Assembly (NCBI GenBank): GCA_051418055.1
Contig: JBPRGH010000154.1
Location: 1 to 64,000 of the forward strand
DNA length: 64,000 nucleotides
Direction: 5' to 3'
From: JBPRGH01 sp051418055
Lineage (GTDB): Bacteria; Bacteroidota; Bacteroidia; Cytophagales; Cyclobacteriaceae
Of the stretch, positions 44,325 to 53,364 are shown in pieces. The notes beneath the pieces are model-generated. The model saw nothing but the letters and a program-made list of their open reading frames with translations. It was not told the origin of the DNA and did no database searches. Every line of letters starts with the position of its first letter. The stretch's first letter is position 1. The position numbers and the translations under genes are program-made.

Positions 44325-45301
44325 TGCAAAAAAAGCTATACAACTATATATATGAATCAAGTGCATTTAGCTGGCTGATAGATCTTTTGAAAAATATCAG
44401 GTTTAAACGCTATGATGACCTTTCTCTCTATCGTGTACTGGAAGTTTTTATTGAGAAGGTATCAAAAGATGAGATCCTTGACCGCGCCAATGGTGTAGCC
44501 TTTAGCTTTGCTTTATCCATTTTTCCCGCTGTTATTTTTCTATTCACCCTCACCCCATATATCCATGAAGTGATCCCACAGGTGAGCAGAGAAAGTATCC
44601 TTGAATTTATGGGAGGCTTAATGCCCTCGACAATGTATACACCTATCCATGATACAATTGAAGATGTTGTTAGCAACAGGCGCCAGGGCCTGCTAACCTT
44701 TGGTGCCATCTTTGCCTTATTTCTGGCTACAAATGGAATGACGGCATTAATGAAAGCATTTAATGCCTGCTATAAAACTGTAGAAAGGAGAGGTTTTTTT
44801 AAAACCAGGCTAGTAGCCACAGGCTTAACTATCATGCTGGCCTTTGTGCTGTTTCTCGCTATAGTACTTATAGTAATCGGGGATATATTTATTGATTTCG
44901 TGACCCACCTGAACTGGATAAACCTTGAAGATTATGTAGTTTATATGATCTTTGTTGTTCGTTTCATGGTGATATTTATTGTTTTTTTTATTGCTATTTC
45001 ATCCATCTATTACTTCGGCCCGGCTGTCCATTACAACTGGCGCTTTTTTTCAGCAGGTTCGTTATTAGCCACTTTACTTGCCATTGCGGTTTCATATGGC
45101 TTCAGTTATTATGTTTCCAACTTTGCCGATTACAACCGCTTTTATGGCTCAATCGGGGTACTTATCGCCTTAATGATCTGGCAGCTGCTATTAACTGTGG
45201 TATTGCTTATCGGCTATGAGCTTAATGCCAGCTTCCATCATGCGTATAGTATTTCAGGTGTAAAGCGGCCGATTTTGCACCAAAGAAAAAAAATACAGTA
45301 A
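44324..45301 (+). CDS. YihY/virulence factor BrkB family membrane protein
   Basis: Inner-membrane protein with about six transmembrane helices, of the YihY/UPF0761 (formerly RNase BN) family. Family-typical text: ANGVAFSFALSIFPAVIFLFTL, RQGLLTFGAIFALFLATNGMTALMKAFNACY, YYFGPAVHYNWRFFSAGSLLATLLAIA and NRFYGSIGVLIALMIWQLLLTVVLLIGYELNA. Ribonuclease activity is discredited; a transport or lipid role is suspected. I use the ATG at 44,324 overlapping the thioesterase TGA (TGATG); a GTG three bases upstream is possible. Confidence 0.9.
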   Translation: MQKKLYNYIYESSAFSWLIDLLKNIRFKRYDDLSLYRVLEVFIEKVSKDEILDRANGVAFSFALSIFPAVIFLFTLTPYIHEVIPQVSRESILEFMGGLMPSTMYTPIHDTIEDVVSNRRQGLLTFGAIFALFLATNGMTALMKAFNACYKTVERRGFFKTRLVATGLTIMLAFVLFLAIVLIVIGDIFIDFVTHLNWINLEDYVVYMIFVVRFMVIFIVFFIAISSIYYFGPAVHYNWRFFSAGSLLATLLAIAVSYGFSYYVSNFADYNRFYGSIGVLIALMIWQLLLTVVLLIGYELNASFHHAYSISGVKRPILHQRKKIQ

Positions 45302-45306
45302 ACCTG

Positions 45307-45338
45307 TTGTGTTATAAAAGAGAAAATTTTTACCTTTG
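45307..45338 (+). promoter_or_regulatory. Promoter of the tRNA-Ser gene
   Basis: TTG at 45,307-45,309 and TACCTTTG at 45,331-45,338, separated by 21 bases. This is a textbook Bacteroidota promoter (TTTG-19/21-TAnnTTTG), ending about 37 bases before the tRNA. Confidence 0.75.
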
Positions 45339-45374
45339 CAACCGCTTCCAGAAGAGGGGGCGTTTTTAATATAC

Positions 45375-45459
45375 AGAGGAGTGGCAGAGCGGTCGAATGC
45401 GGCGGTCTTGAAAACCGTTGTACCGAGAGGTACCGGGGGTTCGAATCCCTCCTCCTCTG
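45375..45459 (+). tRNA. tRNA-Ser (anticodon UGA)
   Basis: Cloverleaf: 7-bp acceptor AGAGGAG/CTCCTCT, discriminator G, anticodon loop CTTGAAA giving UGA (Ser UCA codon), a long class II variable arm (TACC-GAGA-GGTA), and the T arm with TTCGAAT. CCA is not encoded. Anticodon stem GCGGT/ACCGT. The following intrinsic terminator and the adjacent integrase make it a likely attachment site. Confidence 0.96.
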
Positions 45460-45482
45460 CTGATTGAGCATCAAAGCTCACC

Positions 45483-45515
45483 AAAACCCTTCAGAAATTA
45501 TTTCTGAAGGGTTTT
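45483..45515 (+). terminator. Terminator downstream of tRNA-Ser
   Basis: Perfect 15-bp stem AAAACCCTTCAGAAA/TTTCTGAAGGGTTTT with a TTA loop; T-run on the right. Strong intrinsic terminator, 24 bases after the tRNA. Confidence 0.92.
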
Positions 45516-45649
45516 TATTTTGTAGCCTACCTAAAATATTCAACTTTTTTCATAATATTGGTTACCTATTCGGTTACCGCTGTTTTTGGTAACCGAATGT
45601 TAATTATTAGCTAAATATGAGGTTATTTGATATATTTTAGCTATATTTA

Positions 45650-45679
45650 AGTAGGGATTCGAACCCTCGATCCCTCCTT
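45650..45679. other. T-arm-like sequence, possible attachment-site scar
   Basis: TAGGGATTCGAACCCT is close to the reverse complement of the tRNA-Ser T arm, and the following ATCCCTCCT repeats nine bases of the tRNA 3' end. It lies between the tRNA terminator and the integrase gene. This could be an att core remnant; the matches are short, so confidence is low. Confidence 0.35.
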
Positions 45680-45715
45680 ATTTAATCAAATTAGATCAAC
45701 TTAAACCAATTTGTT

Positions 45716-46966
45716 ATGAATCATACCTTCAGCATTTTATTCTGGCTTCAAAATCATAAGATCAGCAAAAAAACAGGTGAAGCCCCTATATCCTGCAGAA
45801 TTACTGTAGATGGGAAAAGAGCTGAAATATCTACCGGTAAAAAATTACTTCCCGAAAAATGGAATGTAAACTCCGGAAGAATGAAAGGCAATAGTGAGGA
45901 GGCACGAATATTAAATCAACATCTAACTAAGATGTACCTGAAGCTTGAGAAGATCTATGATAAGCTCCAGGATGAAGAAAAATATATTTCATCTCAAACA
46001 ATTAAGAGTATTTACCAGGGGCATCATACAAAACAACATTGCCTCCTCGAGTTATTTAAATATCATAATGAACAAATAAAGGCTCAGCTGGGGCAAGGCT
46101 ATTCTGCAGGTACGCTAGAAAGATATGAAACGACTTACAAGCACACTAAAGCATTTATTGAGCATCATTTCAAGCGTGATGAATATATGCTTTCAGAGCT
46201 TAAGTATGATTTCATTACAGAATTTGAATTCTACCTGAAGTCTGTAAAAAAGATAGGCCATAATACAACGATGAAGTACCTCCGGAATTTCAAAAAGATC
46301 GTTTTGATCGCTGTTAAAAACGAATGGATACTTCGGGATCCTTTTTCCAGGTATCAGATGTCGTTAAAGGAGGTTAAGAAAGAGTATCTTACAAAGGAAG
46401 AACTGTCAGAAATATACAAGAAGGAAATCGAGGTTGAGCGTCTGGAGCATGTACGGGATATTTTTCTTTTCTGCTGTTACACCGGACTGGCATATGCGGA
46501 TGTGAAGAAACTAACACCTGACCATATTTCAAAAGGGCTTGACGGTGAATACTGGATCTTTGTTGACAGAACCAAAACAGGCTCCAGCTCGAATGTGCCT
46601 CTTCTTCCTGTTGCTCATGAGATCATGAAAAAATATGAAGATAATCCTGTAGTACAGAATTCTGGAAAGCTATTGCCCGTCTTATCAAACCAAAAGATGA
46701 ATGCTTATCTAAAGGAAATGGCTACCTTATGTGGTATCAATAAAAATATAACATTTCATATGGCACGTCATACATTTGCCACCACTGTAACACTGTCAAA
46801 TGGCGTTTCAATTGAAACTGTAGGATCTATGCTCGGCCATAAAAACCTAAAGACAACGCAGATCTATGCTAAAGTGGTCCAGGAGAAAGTAAGCCAGGAT
46901 ATGAAGAAGCTAAAGGATATTTTAGGCGGTGATGAAGAGAAGACAAGAAAAAGCAAGAGGTTTTGA
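45716..46966 (+). CDS. Tyrosine-type site-specific recombinase (Bacteroidota integrase)
   Basis: Integrates or excises mobile DNA by strand exchange at an att site. An N-terminal arm-binding domain (ISCRITVDGKRAEISTGKKLLPEKWN), a SAM-like core-binding domain, and a C-terminal catalytic domain are visible. Catalytic residues: H348-M-A-R351 (HMARHTF), H375 in LGHKN, nucleophile Tyr384 (QIYAKV), and a lysine in DRTKTG. The first catalytic Arg is replaced: TGLAY at 256-260 has Ala259 where classical enzymes have Arg, a known feature of the CTnDOT-like Bacteroidota group. Placed 257 bases after tRNA-Ser, so this tRNA is its probable target. Confidence 0.93.
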   Translation: MNHTFSILFWLQNHKISKKTGEAPISCRITVDGKRAEISTGKKLLPEKWNVNSGRMKGNSEEARILNQHLTKMYLKLEKIYDKLQDEEKYISSQTIKSIYQGHHTKQHCLLELFKYHNEQIKAQLGQGYSAGTLERYETTYKHTKAFIEHHFKRDEYMLSELKYDFITEFEFYLKSVKKIGHNTTMKYLRNFKKIVLIAVKNEWILRDPFSRYQMSLKEVKKEYLTKEELSEIYKKEIEVERLEHVRDIFLFCCYTGLAYADVKKLTPDHISKGLDGEYWIFVDRTKTGSSSNVPLLPVAHEIMKKYEDNPVVQNSGKLLPVLSNQKMNAYLKEMATLCGINKNITFHMARHTFATTVTLSNGVSIETVGSMLGHKNLKTTQIYAKVVQEKVSQDMKKLKDILGGDEEKTRKSKRF

Positions 46967-47146
46967 AATTATTAAGCCTCATAACTACCATTTCAAAGAA
47001 GGAAATTCAAGCTGTAATTGAAAAGTTGTTAGGAATTCCTAATAATTAATTGGTAGTAGTGTACAATACAGTTGTGTACTTTATCTACAAACTTCTTATC
47101 CCTCAAAATCCTTCACTTTAGGTAAATTTATATTCAAGCCTTTAAA

Positions 47147-47968
47147 TTATAATTCTATTTCAGCTAATATTTTATAGCAGGCAAAAATACCGAAACCACC
47201 TTCAACATTGCTGTATATATTGTATGGTTCGGCAAAAGGGTTATCCCTTATCTGATAGTATTCATTAAGTGATGTATGATAATTATAATAATGCTCATCC
47301 ACCTCAAGTAAAAGTGCACGGGGATTATATCCTTCCATTGAATAATACTTACTGTTCATTAGCATCCCATCGGCTAATTCGTCTGAAAAAACCTGCAGAG
47401 TGAAATATCTTTCAAAATTTTTCTCATCATACCAGCTATATTGTGCAAGTGCAACAGCATAATAGTTCCTTTCTCCAGGCAAATCGCGAAATTCAAAAGC
47501 ATAAAGATTTCCATCCTCAGTATCATTGATCCTTTTGAGAGTGATCTGATTAATATTACCTTCGGGTACTGTACATTCACACTGCGCCGTTTCTCCTTGC
47601 GCTGTTAAAACTTTAAGTTTATAGCTGGTTCCGGTGCTTATTGACAAATTATCCTCGTATGCATAATAATCTGCATTATAGATATGTGTATCTTCCGTAT
47701 AATTTAATACTACCTCCCGTACCTCGTCAAATATTACGACCTGGGCATTCATCACAGGATCTGTATTTTCCATATCATCCGGAACAAATCCTACAGTTGG
47801 TTCTGCATATTTTAATGAAACCCTTATCAGGCTATCGTCAGGACTGATAAATGAATGAATAACTGGTAAATGATCTAAATTTAGATCAATCTCATCCTCT
47901 TTTAGCCAGAATCCTTCACAGGAAGGAAATAAAAACAGCAAACCTAGAAACCAATGATAATTTTTCAT
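47147..47968 (-). CDS. DUF4249 lipoprotein
   Basis: Exported lipoprotein (LLFLFPSCEGF, lipobox Cys in PSC) of the DUF4249 family, commonly paired with TonB-dependent receptors in Bacteroidota. Landmarks: LPVIHSFISPDDSLIRVSL at the start, DPVMNAQVVIFDEVREVVLNYTED, ISTGTSYKLKVLTAQGETAQCECTVP, and a C-terminal SNVEGGFGIFACY. The TonB receptor gene ends four bases upstream on the same strand, so they are an operon. It is shorter than many family members (273 residues). Likely a surface-exposed partner of the receptor; substrate unknown. Confidence 0.85.
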   Translation of the reverse strand: MKNYHWFLGLLFLFPSCEGFWLKEDEIDLNLDHLPVIHSFISPDDSLIRVSLKYAEPTVGFVPDDMENTDPVMNAQVVIFDEVREVVLNYTEDTHIYNADYYAYEDNLSISTGTSYKLKVLTAQGETAQCECTVPEGNINQITLKRINDTEDGNLYAFEFRDLPGERNYYAVALAQYSWYDEKNFERYFTLQVFSDELADGMLMNSKYYSMEGYNPRALLLEVDEHYYNYHTSLNEYYQIRDNPFAEPYNIYSNVEGGFGIFACYKILAEIEL

Positions 47969-47972
47969 TATA

Positions 47973-50291
47973 CTAGAATTTAAAGCTATAGCTTATTGAC
48001 GGTACTAAAGGAAACAATCCATGATACATTAATTTATTTTCTGCTCCTCCATTTCCTGAGATAGAGCGATGTGTATAGAAAAAAGGATTACTGCGCATAT
48101 AAGCATTATATAAACCCACTTCCCATACACGTTCGCCCCACTTCTTCTTTTTATTGAATTGAACACCTATATCCAATCTGTGATAAGGAGCCGCCCTGAA
48201 GGAGTTTCTTTCGCCGTGATTATAGGCCGAGACTGGTAGATATTGTAAATCATGCTCATAATATTTTATAGAATATTGAGGTATGCTGATGGCATTACCG
48301 GTACCATAGACCCAGTTTACATTTAATTTAATATTTGGTTTTACCTCATAACTTGTTACTATTGATACATCGTGCCTCCTGTCATGCCTGGCCCAGAATG
48401 GTTCACTGTTGTTAATTTCATCAAATTGATGTCGGGTATAAGATAAAGTATATCCTAACCAACCACTTAGCTTTCCAGTTTTTCTATGCAAAAACAATTC
48501 AATACCGGCAGACTCTCCATATCCTGACGTAACATTTTGTTCCCAATCTATTGGAGTGATATCAGTACCATTTTCAGTATTACCAAGGAATAAGAAGCTT
48601 GCGCCATCCTTGTAAGCCAGAATATCCATCATTTCTTTGTAAAATAGCTCGACGGATACTTCTATTTTCCTTTTATCAAAATAATTAGCTGCACCAATTG
48701 CGATCTGCCATGCTCTTTGGGGTGGTACATTATCAGTTGCTGACGTCCATAAATCGGTAGGCAATCCGATACCTGAGGAGGATAATAAATGTACATTTTG
48801 TTGTGTATATGCGTAAGAACCTTTTAAAGAAAGATTATTTGTAAGTTTATAGGCTCCTGATAAACGAGGCTCCAGCTGTGGATATTTATTTTTATCCGTT
48901 ATTATGGTGGAATACCTTAATCCCAGATTCATTTTTAAATGATCATTTGGAGAAAATATGTTTTCGATATATCCTGCATATTCATCTGAAAAGTTATAAA
49001 TTGTTTCTCTAAAGACAGAGTTTAGATCAGTATCTTCCACAACAATTGCTCGGGGAGAGAACCTGTGTTGAATAGCAGATAATCCTAATTTTAAATGATA
49101 AACAGGTGACAAAAAATAATCAAGCTCTGTTTTAGCAGCCAAATCCCTTATCTCTGAGCTGTTTAGCCGCTCATAATACTTCTCATTTATCGTTGTATTC
49201 TCAAAAATGTTGAATTTATATTTTGAATAAATCAATGAGGTATTAAGAAAAATTTTACTATTAAGAACATAATTCCACCTAATTGTGCTTGTAATGTTTC
49301 CCCAGTTATAGCCCACCTCATTATTTATCTGGTTAGCACTATTTCTAAAAAAGAATACATCCTTCCCAAAATAGTTACTAAAGATCAGCTTGCTCTTTTT
49401 AGAAAAGTCATAGTTAGCTTTTATATTAAGATCTCCGAAATAAATTCTAGTTGAATTATCTTTCGAACCAAACAGGTTCACAAAAAGGTCGGCATAGGAA
49501 CGTCTTCCTGAAATCAGAACAGAAGCCTTGTCTTTTATTAATGGTCCCTCCAGTGTTAGCCGAGATGATAGAATTCCTATCCCGCCCTCACCATGCCATT
49601 CTTTACGATTTCCATCCTTCATTTTTATATCTAAAACTGAAGACAATCTCCCTCCATACCGTGCTGGAAAACCACCTTTATAAAGATCTATGCTACTGAT
49701 AGCATCTGAATTAAATACAGAGAAAAACCCGAACATATGAAAGGCATTATATACGATGGCATCATCAAGTATTATGAGGTTTTGATCTGGCCCTCCCCCA
49801 CGTACATATATTCCTGCACTCCCTTCTTTTCCTGATTGAACACCAGGTAACATTTGTATAGTTTTTAAAATATCCTTTTCACCTAATAATACCGGCATAT
49901 TTTTTACCTGTTCTACAGGTAATGAAACAAGACTCATCTGTTCAGATTCATTGACTCTCAATAGTTGATTCTCCTGAATTACAACCTCCTCAAGCTCATT
50001 TATATTTTGATGCAGATTAAAAGTATAAGGAAATGATCCCAGGCTATCCGTATTAACCGTGAGTGCTGAATATCCCAAGTAGTTTATTGTAATAATTGCC
50101 TTTTTGGGCACATCAATACTGAAAAACCCATAATTATTAGAGACAATACCCTTATGAGTATCTTTTAAAGTAATTGTAGCCCCGGGTAATCTTTCCCCTG
50201 TTGATTGATCCTGTATATACCCATTTATATTAACCTGACAGTAGGCAGAGCATGCGAAAAATAAATAACCTATAAAAGGAACTGCTTTCAT
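47973..50291 (-). CDS. TonB-dependent receptor with carboxypeptidase-regulatory N-domain
   Basis: Outer-membrane TonB-gated transporter. A signal peptide ending about CSAYCQ is followed by a CarboxypepD_reg-like beta domain (INGYIQDQSTGERLPGATITL...YGFFSIDVPK). Then comes the plug: ILKTIQMLPGVQSGKEGSAGIYVRGGGPDQNLIILDDA. The 22-stranded barrel ends in the usual terminal Phe (SISYSFKF). Length 772. Substrate unknown; the DUF4249 partner downstream suggests a peptide, polymer or siderophore complex. No TonB or ExbBD genes in the window. Confidence 0.92.
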   Translation of the reverse strand: MKAVPFIGYLFFACSAYCQVNINGYIQDQSTGERLPGATITLKDTHKGIVSNNYGFFSIDVPKKAIITINYLGYSALTVNTDSLGSFPYTFNLHQNINELEEVVIQENQLLRVNESEQMSLVSLPVEQVKNMPVLLGEKDILKTIQMLPGVQSGKEGSAGIYVRGGGPDQNLIILDDAIVYNAFHMFGFFSVFNSDAISSIDLYKGGFPARYGGRLSSVLDIKMKDGNRKEWHGEGGIGILSSRLTLEGPLIKDKASVLISGRRSYADLFVNLFGSKDNSTRIYFGDLNIKANYDFSKKSKLIFSNYFGKDVFFFRNSANQINNEVGYNWGNITSTIRWNYVLNSKIFLNTSLIYSKYKFNIFENTTINEKYYERLNSSEIRDLAAKTELDYFLSPVYHLKLGLSAIQHRFSPRAIVVEDTDLNSVFRETIYNFSDEYAGYIENIFSPNDHLKMNLGLRYSTIITDKNKYPQLEPRLSGAYKLTNNLSLKGSYAYTQQNVHLLSSSGIGLPTDLWTSATDNVPPQRAWQIAIGAANYFDKRKIEVSVELFYKEMMDILAYKDGASFLFLGNTENGTDITPIDWEQNVTSGYGESAGIELFLHRKTGKLSGWLGYTLSYTRHQFDEINNSEPFWARHDRRHDVSIVTSYEVKPNIKLNVNWVYGTGNAISIPQYSIKYYEHDLQYLPVSAYNHGERNSFRAAPYHRLDIGVQFNKKKKWGERVWEVGLYNAYMRSNPFFYTHRSISGNGGAENKLMYHGLFPLVPSISYSFKF

Positions 50292-50342
50292 AAAATAATT
50301 GATATTATTTTGAGGATATTCATTTAGTTTTAATTGGAAAGT

Positions 50343-50368
50343 AAAGGAAGGATTTTACACCTTCCTTT
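50343..50368 (-). terminator. Terminator of the lipoprotein gene at 50,389
   Basis: Stem AAAGGAAGG/CCTTCCTTT with an 8-nt loop, 21 bases beyond the lipoprotein stop, T-rich afterwards in the leftward direction. Confidence 0.65.
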
Positions 50369-50388
50369 GCCAGATTAACCGATTACTG

Positions 50389-51666
50389 TCATTGAATTAA
50401 AGAAAAATATGCATAAGTCGGACTTATATCATACGCTAATCTTCCACCTTTACTTACCGGAGGATCTGGACAATAATGAATTGTCATATGACCCATATCT
50501 TCGTCAACCGTTTTTATTTTAATTTTTGTTGATAAGGTTTCAAATTTTATTCCAGCTATGTTGAAGGAACCACCTACAGTAATTTCCTCCAGTTGGACAG
50601 AAATCTGATCATCATCTTCCACCATTGAAATTAATAAAGTTTTGGTATATGTTGTAGTATCCCAATAAACAATGGATCCGGTAAAATCCCACCATTTATC
50701 TTTGATATCGGATCTGCTACTCGGTTCCAGATCAAATATTCCTCTTATTGATCCTAAACTTGAAAAGTTAACAGAATTATCAGGTGCATAAAAGCGAATG
50801 TCAAATTCAGGTGCCCCTGCAGGCCATCCTTCGTAATTATTTAAACCGTCAGTTGTCATATATATACCTTTCATGTATTCATATTTAGTTGCTGTTCGGG
50901 AACAGCTACTGCCTGAACCATCATCACCTCCTGAACCACCACCTCCAGAACCATCACCTGGTTCTATCTTCGCTTTAATATCTGATATAAGGTTTTGTTT
51001 TAAGAAATAATCAACCCCACTAAATGAATATACAGGTTCCACAGAATTTAAAATATCAGTCATTCTATCAGTCTCAAACTCTTCTTTTATTTGGTCTCTG
51101 GTGATAAGCCTTTCATTTATTCCAATAACAATTACTGGATAATTTGGCTCATTTAAAGCATCTATCCATCTTTGATTACCATCAGCATCAAATGCAGGTA
51201 TATGAGTAGACTCCATATCATCATAAGATGAAGGTAGTATTGCAACCAATGGAATTTCACTCTCTGCATTCCATTTATCAATATGTACAGGAATGGCAAT
51301 ATTTAATTTAGGATTACTATTTAAAATTTCTACATATTTTTCACTTGGAAATGTTGAGAATAATCGTTCTTTAAATTCTCTACCAGAAATTGATTGCTCA
51401 TTAAACTTATTAGCTAAAAGATTATAGTCACCGTCAAACCTTTTATATACTTCTTGTTTTATATGTTTTCGTGCATTTTTGTCATGTAAAATCTGTACGA
51501 AATGTTGAGCATACTCAGCCAAAAGGAAATCATATTCTGTAACAAGTTCAGCAGGTAAATTCTGCGTGACTTGTGCCGGTTCAGGAACCATATCATCCTG
51601 ACAAGAGGTGATAAATATCACCATAAATAAAATTAAAATTGAACTACTAAATTTGAACCATTTCAT
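50389..51666 (-). CDS. Large putative lipoprotein (possibly DUF3103-like)
   Basis: A 425-residue exported lipoprotein with lipobox FITSC at residue 22. The N-terminal two thirds (PVHIDKWNAESEIPLVAILP, PNYPVIVIGINERL) recall DUF3103-type proteins, an assignment I make with moderate confidence only. A flexible Gly/Ser/Asp linker (GGGGSGGDDGSGSSC) near residues 244-260 separates it from a beta-rich C-terminal domain (FYAPDNSVNFSSLGSIRGIFDLE, MTIHYCPDPP). Monocistronic. Probably a secreted or surface protein; substrate unknown. Confidence 0.7.
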   Translation of the reverse strand: MKWFKFSSSILILFMVIFITSCQDDMVPEPAQVTQNLPAELVTEYDFLLAEYAQHFVQILHDKNARKHIKQEVYKRFDGDYNLLANKFNEQSISGREFKERLFSTFPSEKYVEILNSNPKLNIAIPVHIDKWNAESEIPLVAILPSSYDDMESTHIPAFDADGNQRWIDALNEPNYPVIVIGINERLITRDQIKEEFETDRMTDILNSVEPVYSFSGVDYFLKQNLISDIKAKIEPGDGSGGGGSGGDDGSGSSCSRTATKYEYMKGIYMTTDGLNNYEGWPAGAPEFDIRFYAPDNSVNFSSLGSIRGIFDLEPSSRSDIKDKWWDFTGSIVYWDTTTYTKTLLISMVEDDDQISVQLEEITVGGSFNIAGIKFETLSTKIKIKTVDEDMGHMTIHYCPDPPVSKGGRLAYDISPTYAYFSLIQ

Positions 51667-52256
51667 TTTTAAATTTGTATTTTTGATTGCACATATGTTT
51701 GATCCATTTTATGCTGGATTGAGCATAGATAGGCCTGTCCTCCTAGAGGATAGGCCTTATCATTTTTTTATAATATTTTTAATAAGATAAGACAGATAAT
51801 AACTGGATAGTTGATAATAAATTCTTCCCAATTGCAATGTTTAATTTTGGATTTGTTAATTGAATTTTATATCATATCAATCTTCATTATTATATATTAT
51901 AGCTTGTATGACATACTATTCCATTTTCAAATTACCAATATTCTTTAATCATAAGTAATAAGTTAATTTCAGATATTGTCCTCATTCCATTAATAGAACC
52001 TAAATGATTTTCTTATATATTGTTAAACCAAGATAGTTTAACTATATACTGGAATAATTCAATATTTAATTATAAAGATTTGATTCAATAAGAAAAAATA
52101 TATTAATATACACAATACCCAACCTTGGGTATATTTATTATTTTCTCCCATATTTAATCGTTCTGGCATATTATCCACATTACAGGAAAGAATTTTAATG
52201 GATAATTCAGTTAGAATATGATAAAATCATTATAGAGGAATAGTTGTCAAAGGATA
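51667..52256. other. 590-base AT-rich gap with two hairpins, no gene
   Basis: No credible ORF. Two structured spots: a hairpin ATAGGCCTGTCCTC/GAGGATAGGCCTTAT near 51,729-51,762 followed rightward by a T-run, and the palindrome at 52,115-52,132. Otherwise AT-rich filler, likely the promoter region of the leftward lipoprotein gene plus unassigned DNA. Confidence 0.6.
52115..52132. promoter_or_regulatory. Palindrome, possible operator
   Basis: Perfect 8-2-8 inverted repeat ATACCCAA-CC-TTGGGTAT in an AT-rich gap, about 125 bases beyond the stop of the HTH-like gene. It has no T-run, so it reads as a protein-binding site rather than a terminator. Confidence 0.4.
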
Positions 52257-52451
52257 TTAATCAATAAACTGCTCAATCTCCTCCACCTCCACCCCGGCGA
52301 ATTCACAAAATTCCTGAACGGTAACTAAATGATGATCTTCTTTTTGGAGATCATTTTTTATTTTCTTTAATAAATACCTGCTGTAGCGCTCACTTTTGCC
52401 TGTGATGCGCTGAATATCCTTGGGATAAATTATGATACGTTTTAACCTCAT
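52257..52451 (-). CDS. Small HTH-like protein, conserved, unknown
   Basis: A 64-residue protein with a probable helix-turn-helix: KDIQRITGKSERYSRYLLKK reads like a recognition helix region, and VTVQEFCEFAGVEVEEIEQF a second helical part. No signal peptide or membrane segment. Such short proteins are common near integrases in Bacteroidota and may be excisionase or repressor-like. Four iteron-like repeats begin two bases upstream of its start, which fits autoregulation. Divergent from the MARQKG gene, so it may control that cassette. Confidence 0.65.
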   Translation of the reverse strand: MRLKRIIIYPKDIQRITGKSERYSRYLLKKIKNDLQKEDHHLVTVQEFCEFAGVEVEEIEQFID

Positions 52452-52452
52452 T

Positions 52453-52490
52453 TAATACTACTAATACTGTATCTATACTTTACCTATACT
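52453..52490. promoter_or_regulatory. Iteron-like direct repeats, candidate operator
   Basis: Four copies of a TAATACT/CTATACT heptamer at 52,453-59, 52,462-68, 52,473-79 and 52,484-90, spaced 9, 11 and 11 bases, about one helical turn. They lie in the divergent promoter gap between the HTH-like gene and the MARQKG gene. Confidence 0.5.
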
Positions 52491-52597
52491 GCAACATCGG
52501 CAATAAGTGCCAAAAGCTATCCAAAGCGGAAATAGCAAGTTGTTGTTCAGTTATAAATATGCGTTTTTTAAGCCATAAACCAAATTTTTTTATACTT

Positions 52598-53356
52598 ATG
52601 GCAAGACAAAAAGGAATAATTAAATTAAAAGGATCCATAGGAGATGTATCCTTTTACAAGACACAGGATGGCTATTTAGCCAGGGAAAAAGGTGGCGTCG
52701 ATGCGGACCGGATAAAGAATGATCCGGCATTTCAAAGGACCCGTGAGAATGGCTCTGAATTCGGAAGAGCTGGCAAGGCTGGAAGAACTCTTCGCACTGC
52801 TTTAAGGCTGATGCTACAGAATGCTTCTGACCGAAGAGTTACAGGAAGGTTGACTCGAGAATTAGTGAAAGTTGTAAAAACAGATACCACTAACATCAGA
52901 GGAGAGAGGACAGTGAAAACCGGCGACCTCAATTTATTGCAAGGCTTTGACTTCAATATTAATGGGAAGCTACGATCTACTCTTTATGCTCAGTATGCGA
53001 TTCTCCTGGATAGAGTTGCCGGAAATGTCTCTATTGAGCTGGATGATTTTGTACCAAATAAGACTATCTCTTATCCAGCAGGGGCAACTCATATGAAACT
53101 GGTGGCCGGAGTAGCTGAAATCGATTTTGATTCTGAAAACTTCAAGTTTGCCCAGGATGAGAGTGCATTGATGCCTATCGATGAGACTTTAATTCAGGGG
53201 ATGAGCTTGTCACCGGCATTGACTCCTGATTCTCCGGATCATGTTTTTATTGTCCTGGGAATTGAGTTTAAGCAGGAAGTGAATGGAGAAATGTATCCGT
53301 TGAAGAATGGAGCATATAATCCATTGACAATTGTTAAAATTGATCCACTTCAATAG
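52598..53356 (+). CDS. Conserved Bacteroidota protein of unknown function (MARQKG type)
   Basis: A 252-residue protein starting MARQKGIIKLKGSIGDVSFY, a start seen in a widespread uncharacterised Bacteroidota family. The N-terminal third is basic and Gly/Arg/Asn-rich (EFGRAGKAGRTLRTALRLML), which could bind nucleic acid or form a protein scaffold. The C-terminal part is beta-rich (ISYPAGATHMKLVAGVAEIDF, DHVFIVLGIEFKQEV). No signal peptide or catalytic motif visible. I start at the ATG at 52,598; an upstream ATG (52,559) would add 13 hydrophobic residues. It heads a three-gene run with two small membrane proteins. I do not recognise a function. Confidence 0.75.
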   Translation: MARQKGIIKLKGSIGDVSFYKTQDGYLAREKGGVDADRIKNDPAFQRTRENGSEFGRAGKAGRTLRTALRLMLQNASDRRVTGRLTRELVKVVKTDTTNIRGERTVKTGDLNLLQGFDFNINGKLRSTLYAQYAILLDRVAGNVSIELDDFVPNKTISYPAGATHMKLVAGVAEIDFDSENFKFAQDESALMPIDETLIQGMSLSPALTPDSPDHVFIVLGIEFKQEVNGEMYPLKNGAYNPLTIVKIDPLQ

Positions 53357-53364
53357 AAAGTGAG

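Noticed and set aside
45238..45484. Minus-strand ORFs over the tRNA-Ser region
   Set aside because: They are antisense to the tRNA and to the end of the YihY-type gene; reading frames through a tRNA are chance.
47029..47042. Perfect palindrome TTAGGAATTCCTAA after the integrase gene
   Set aside because: Short, AT-rich, at the end of a tiny possible peptide; not enough to call an operator or att site.
50292..50342. Riboswitch upstream of the TonB receptor (cobalamin or TPP)
   Set aside because: The leader is under 100 bases and shows no B12-box or thi-box sequence.
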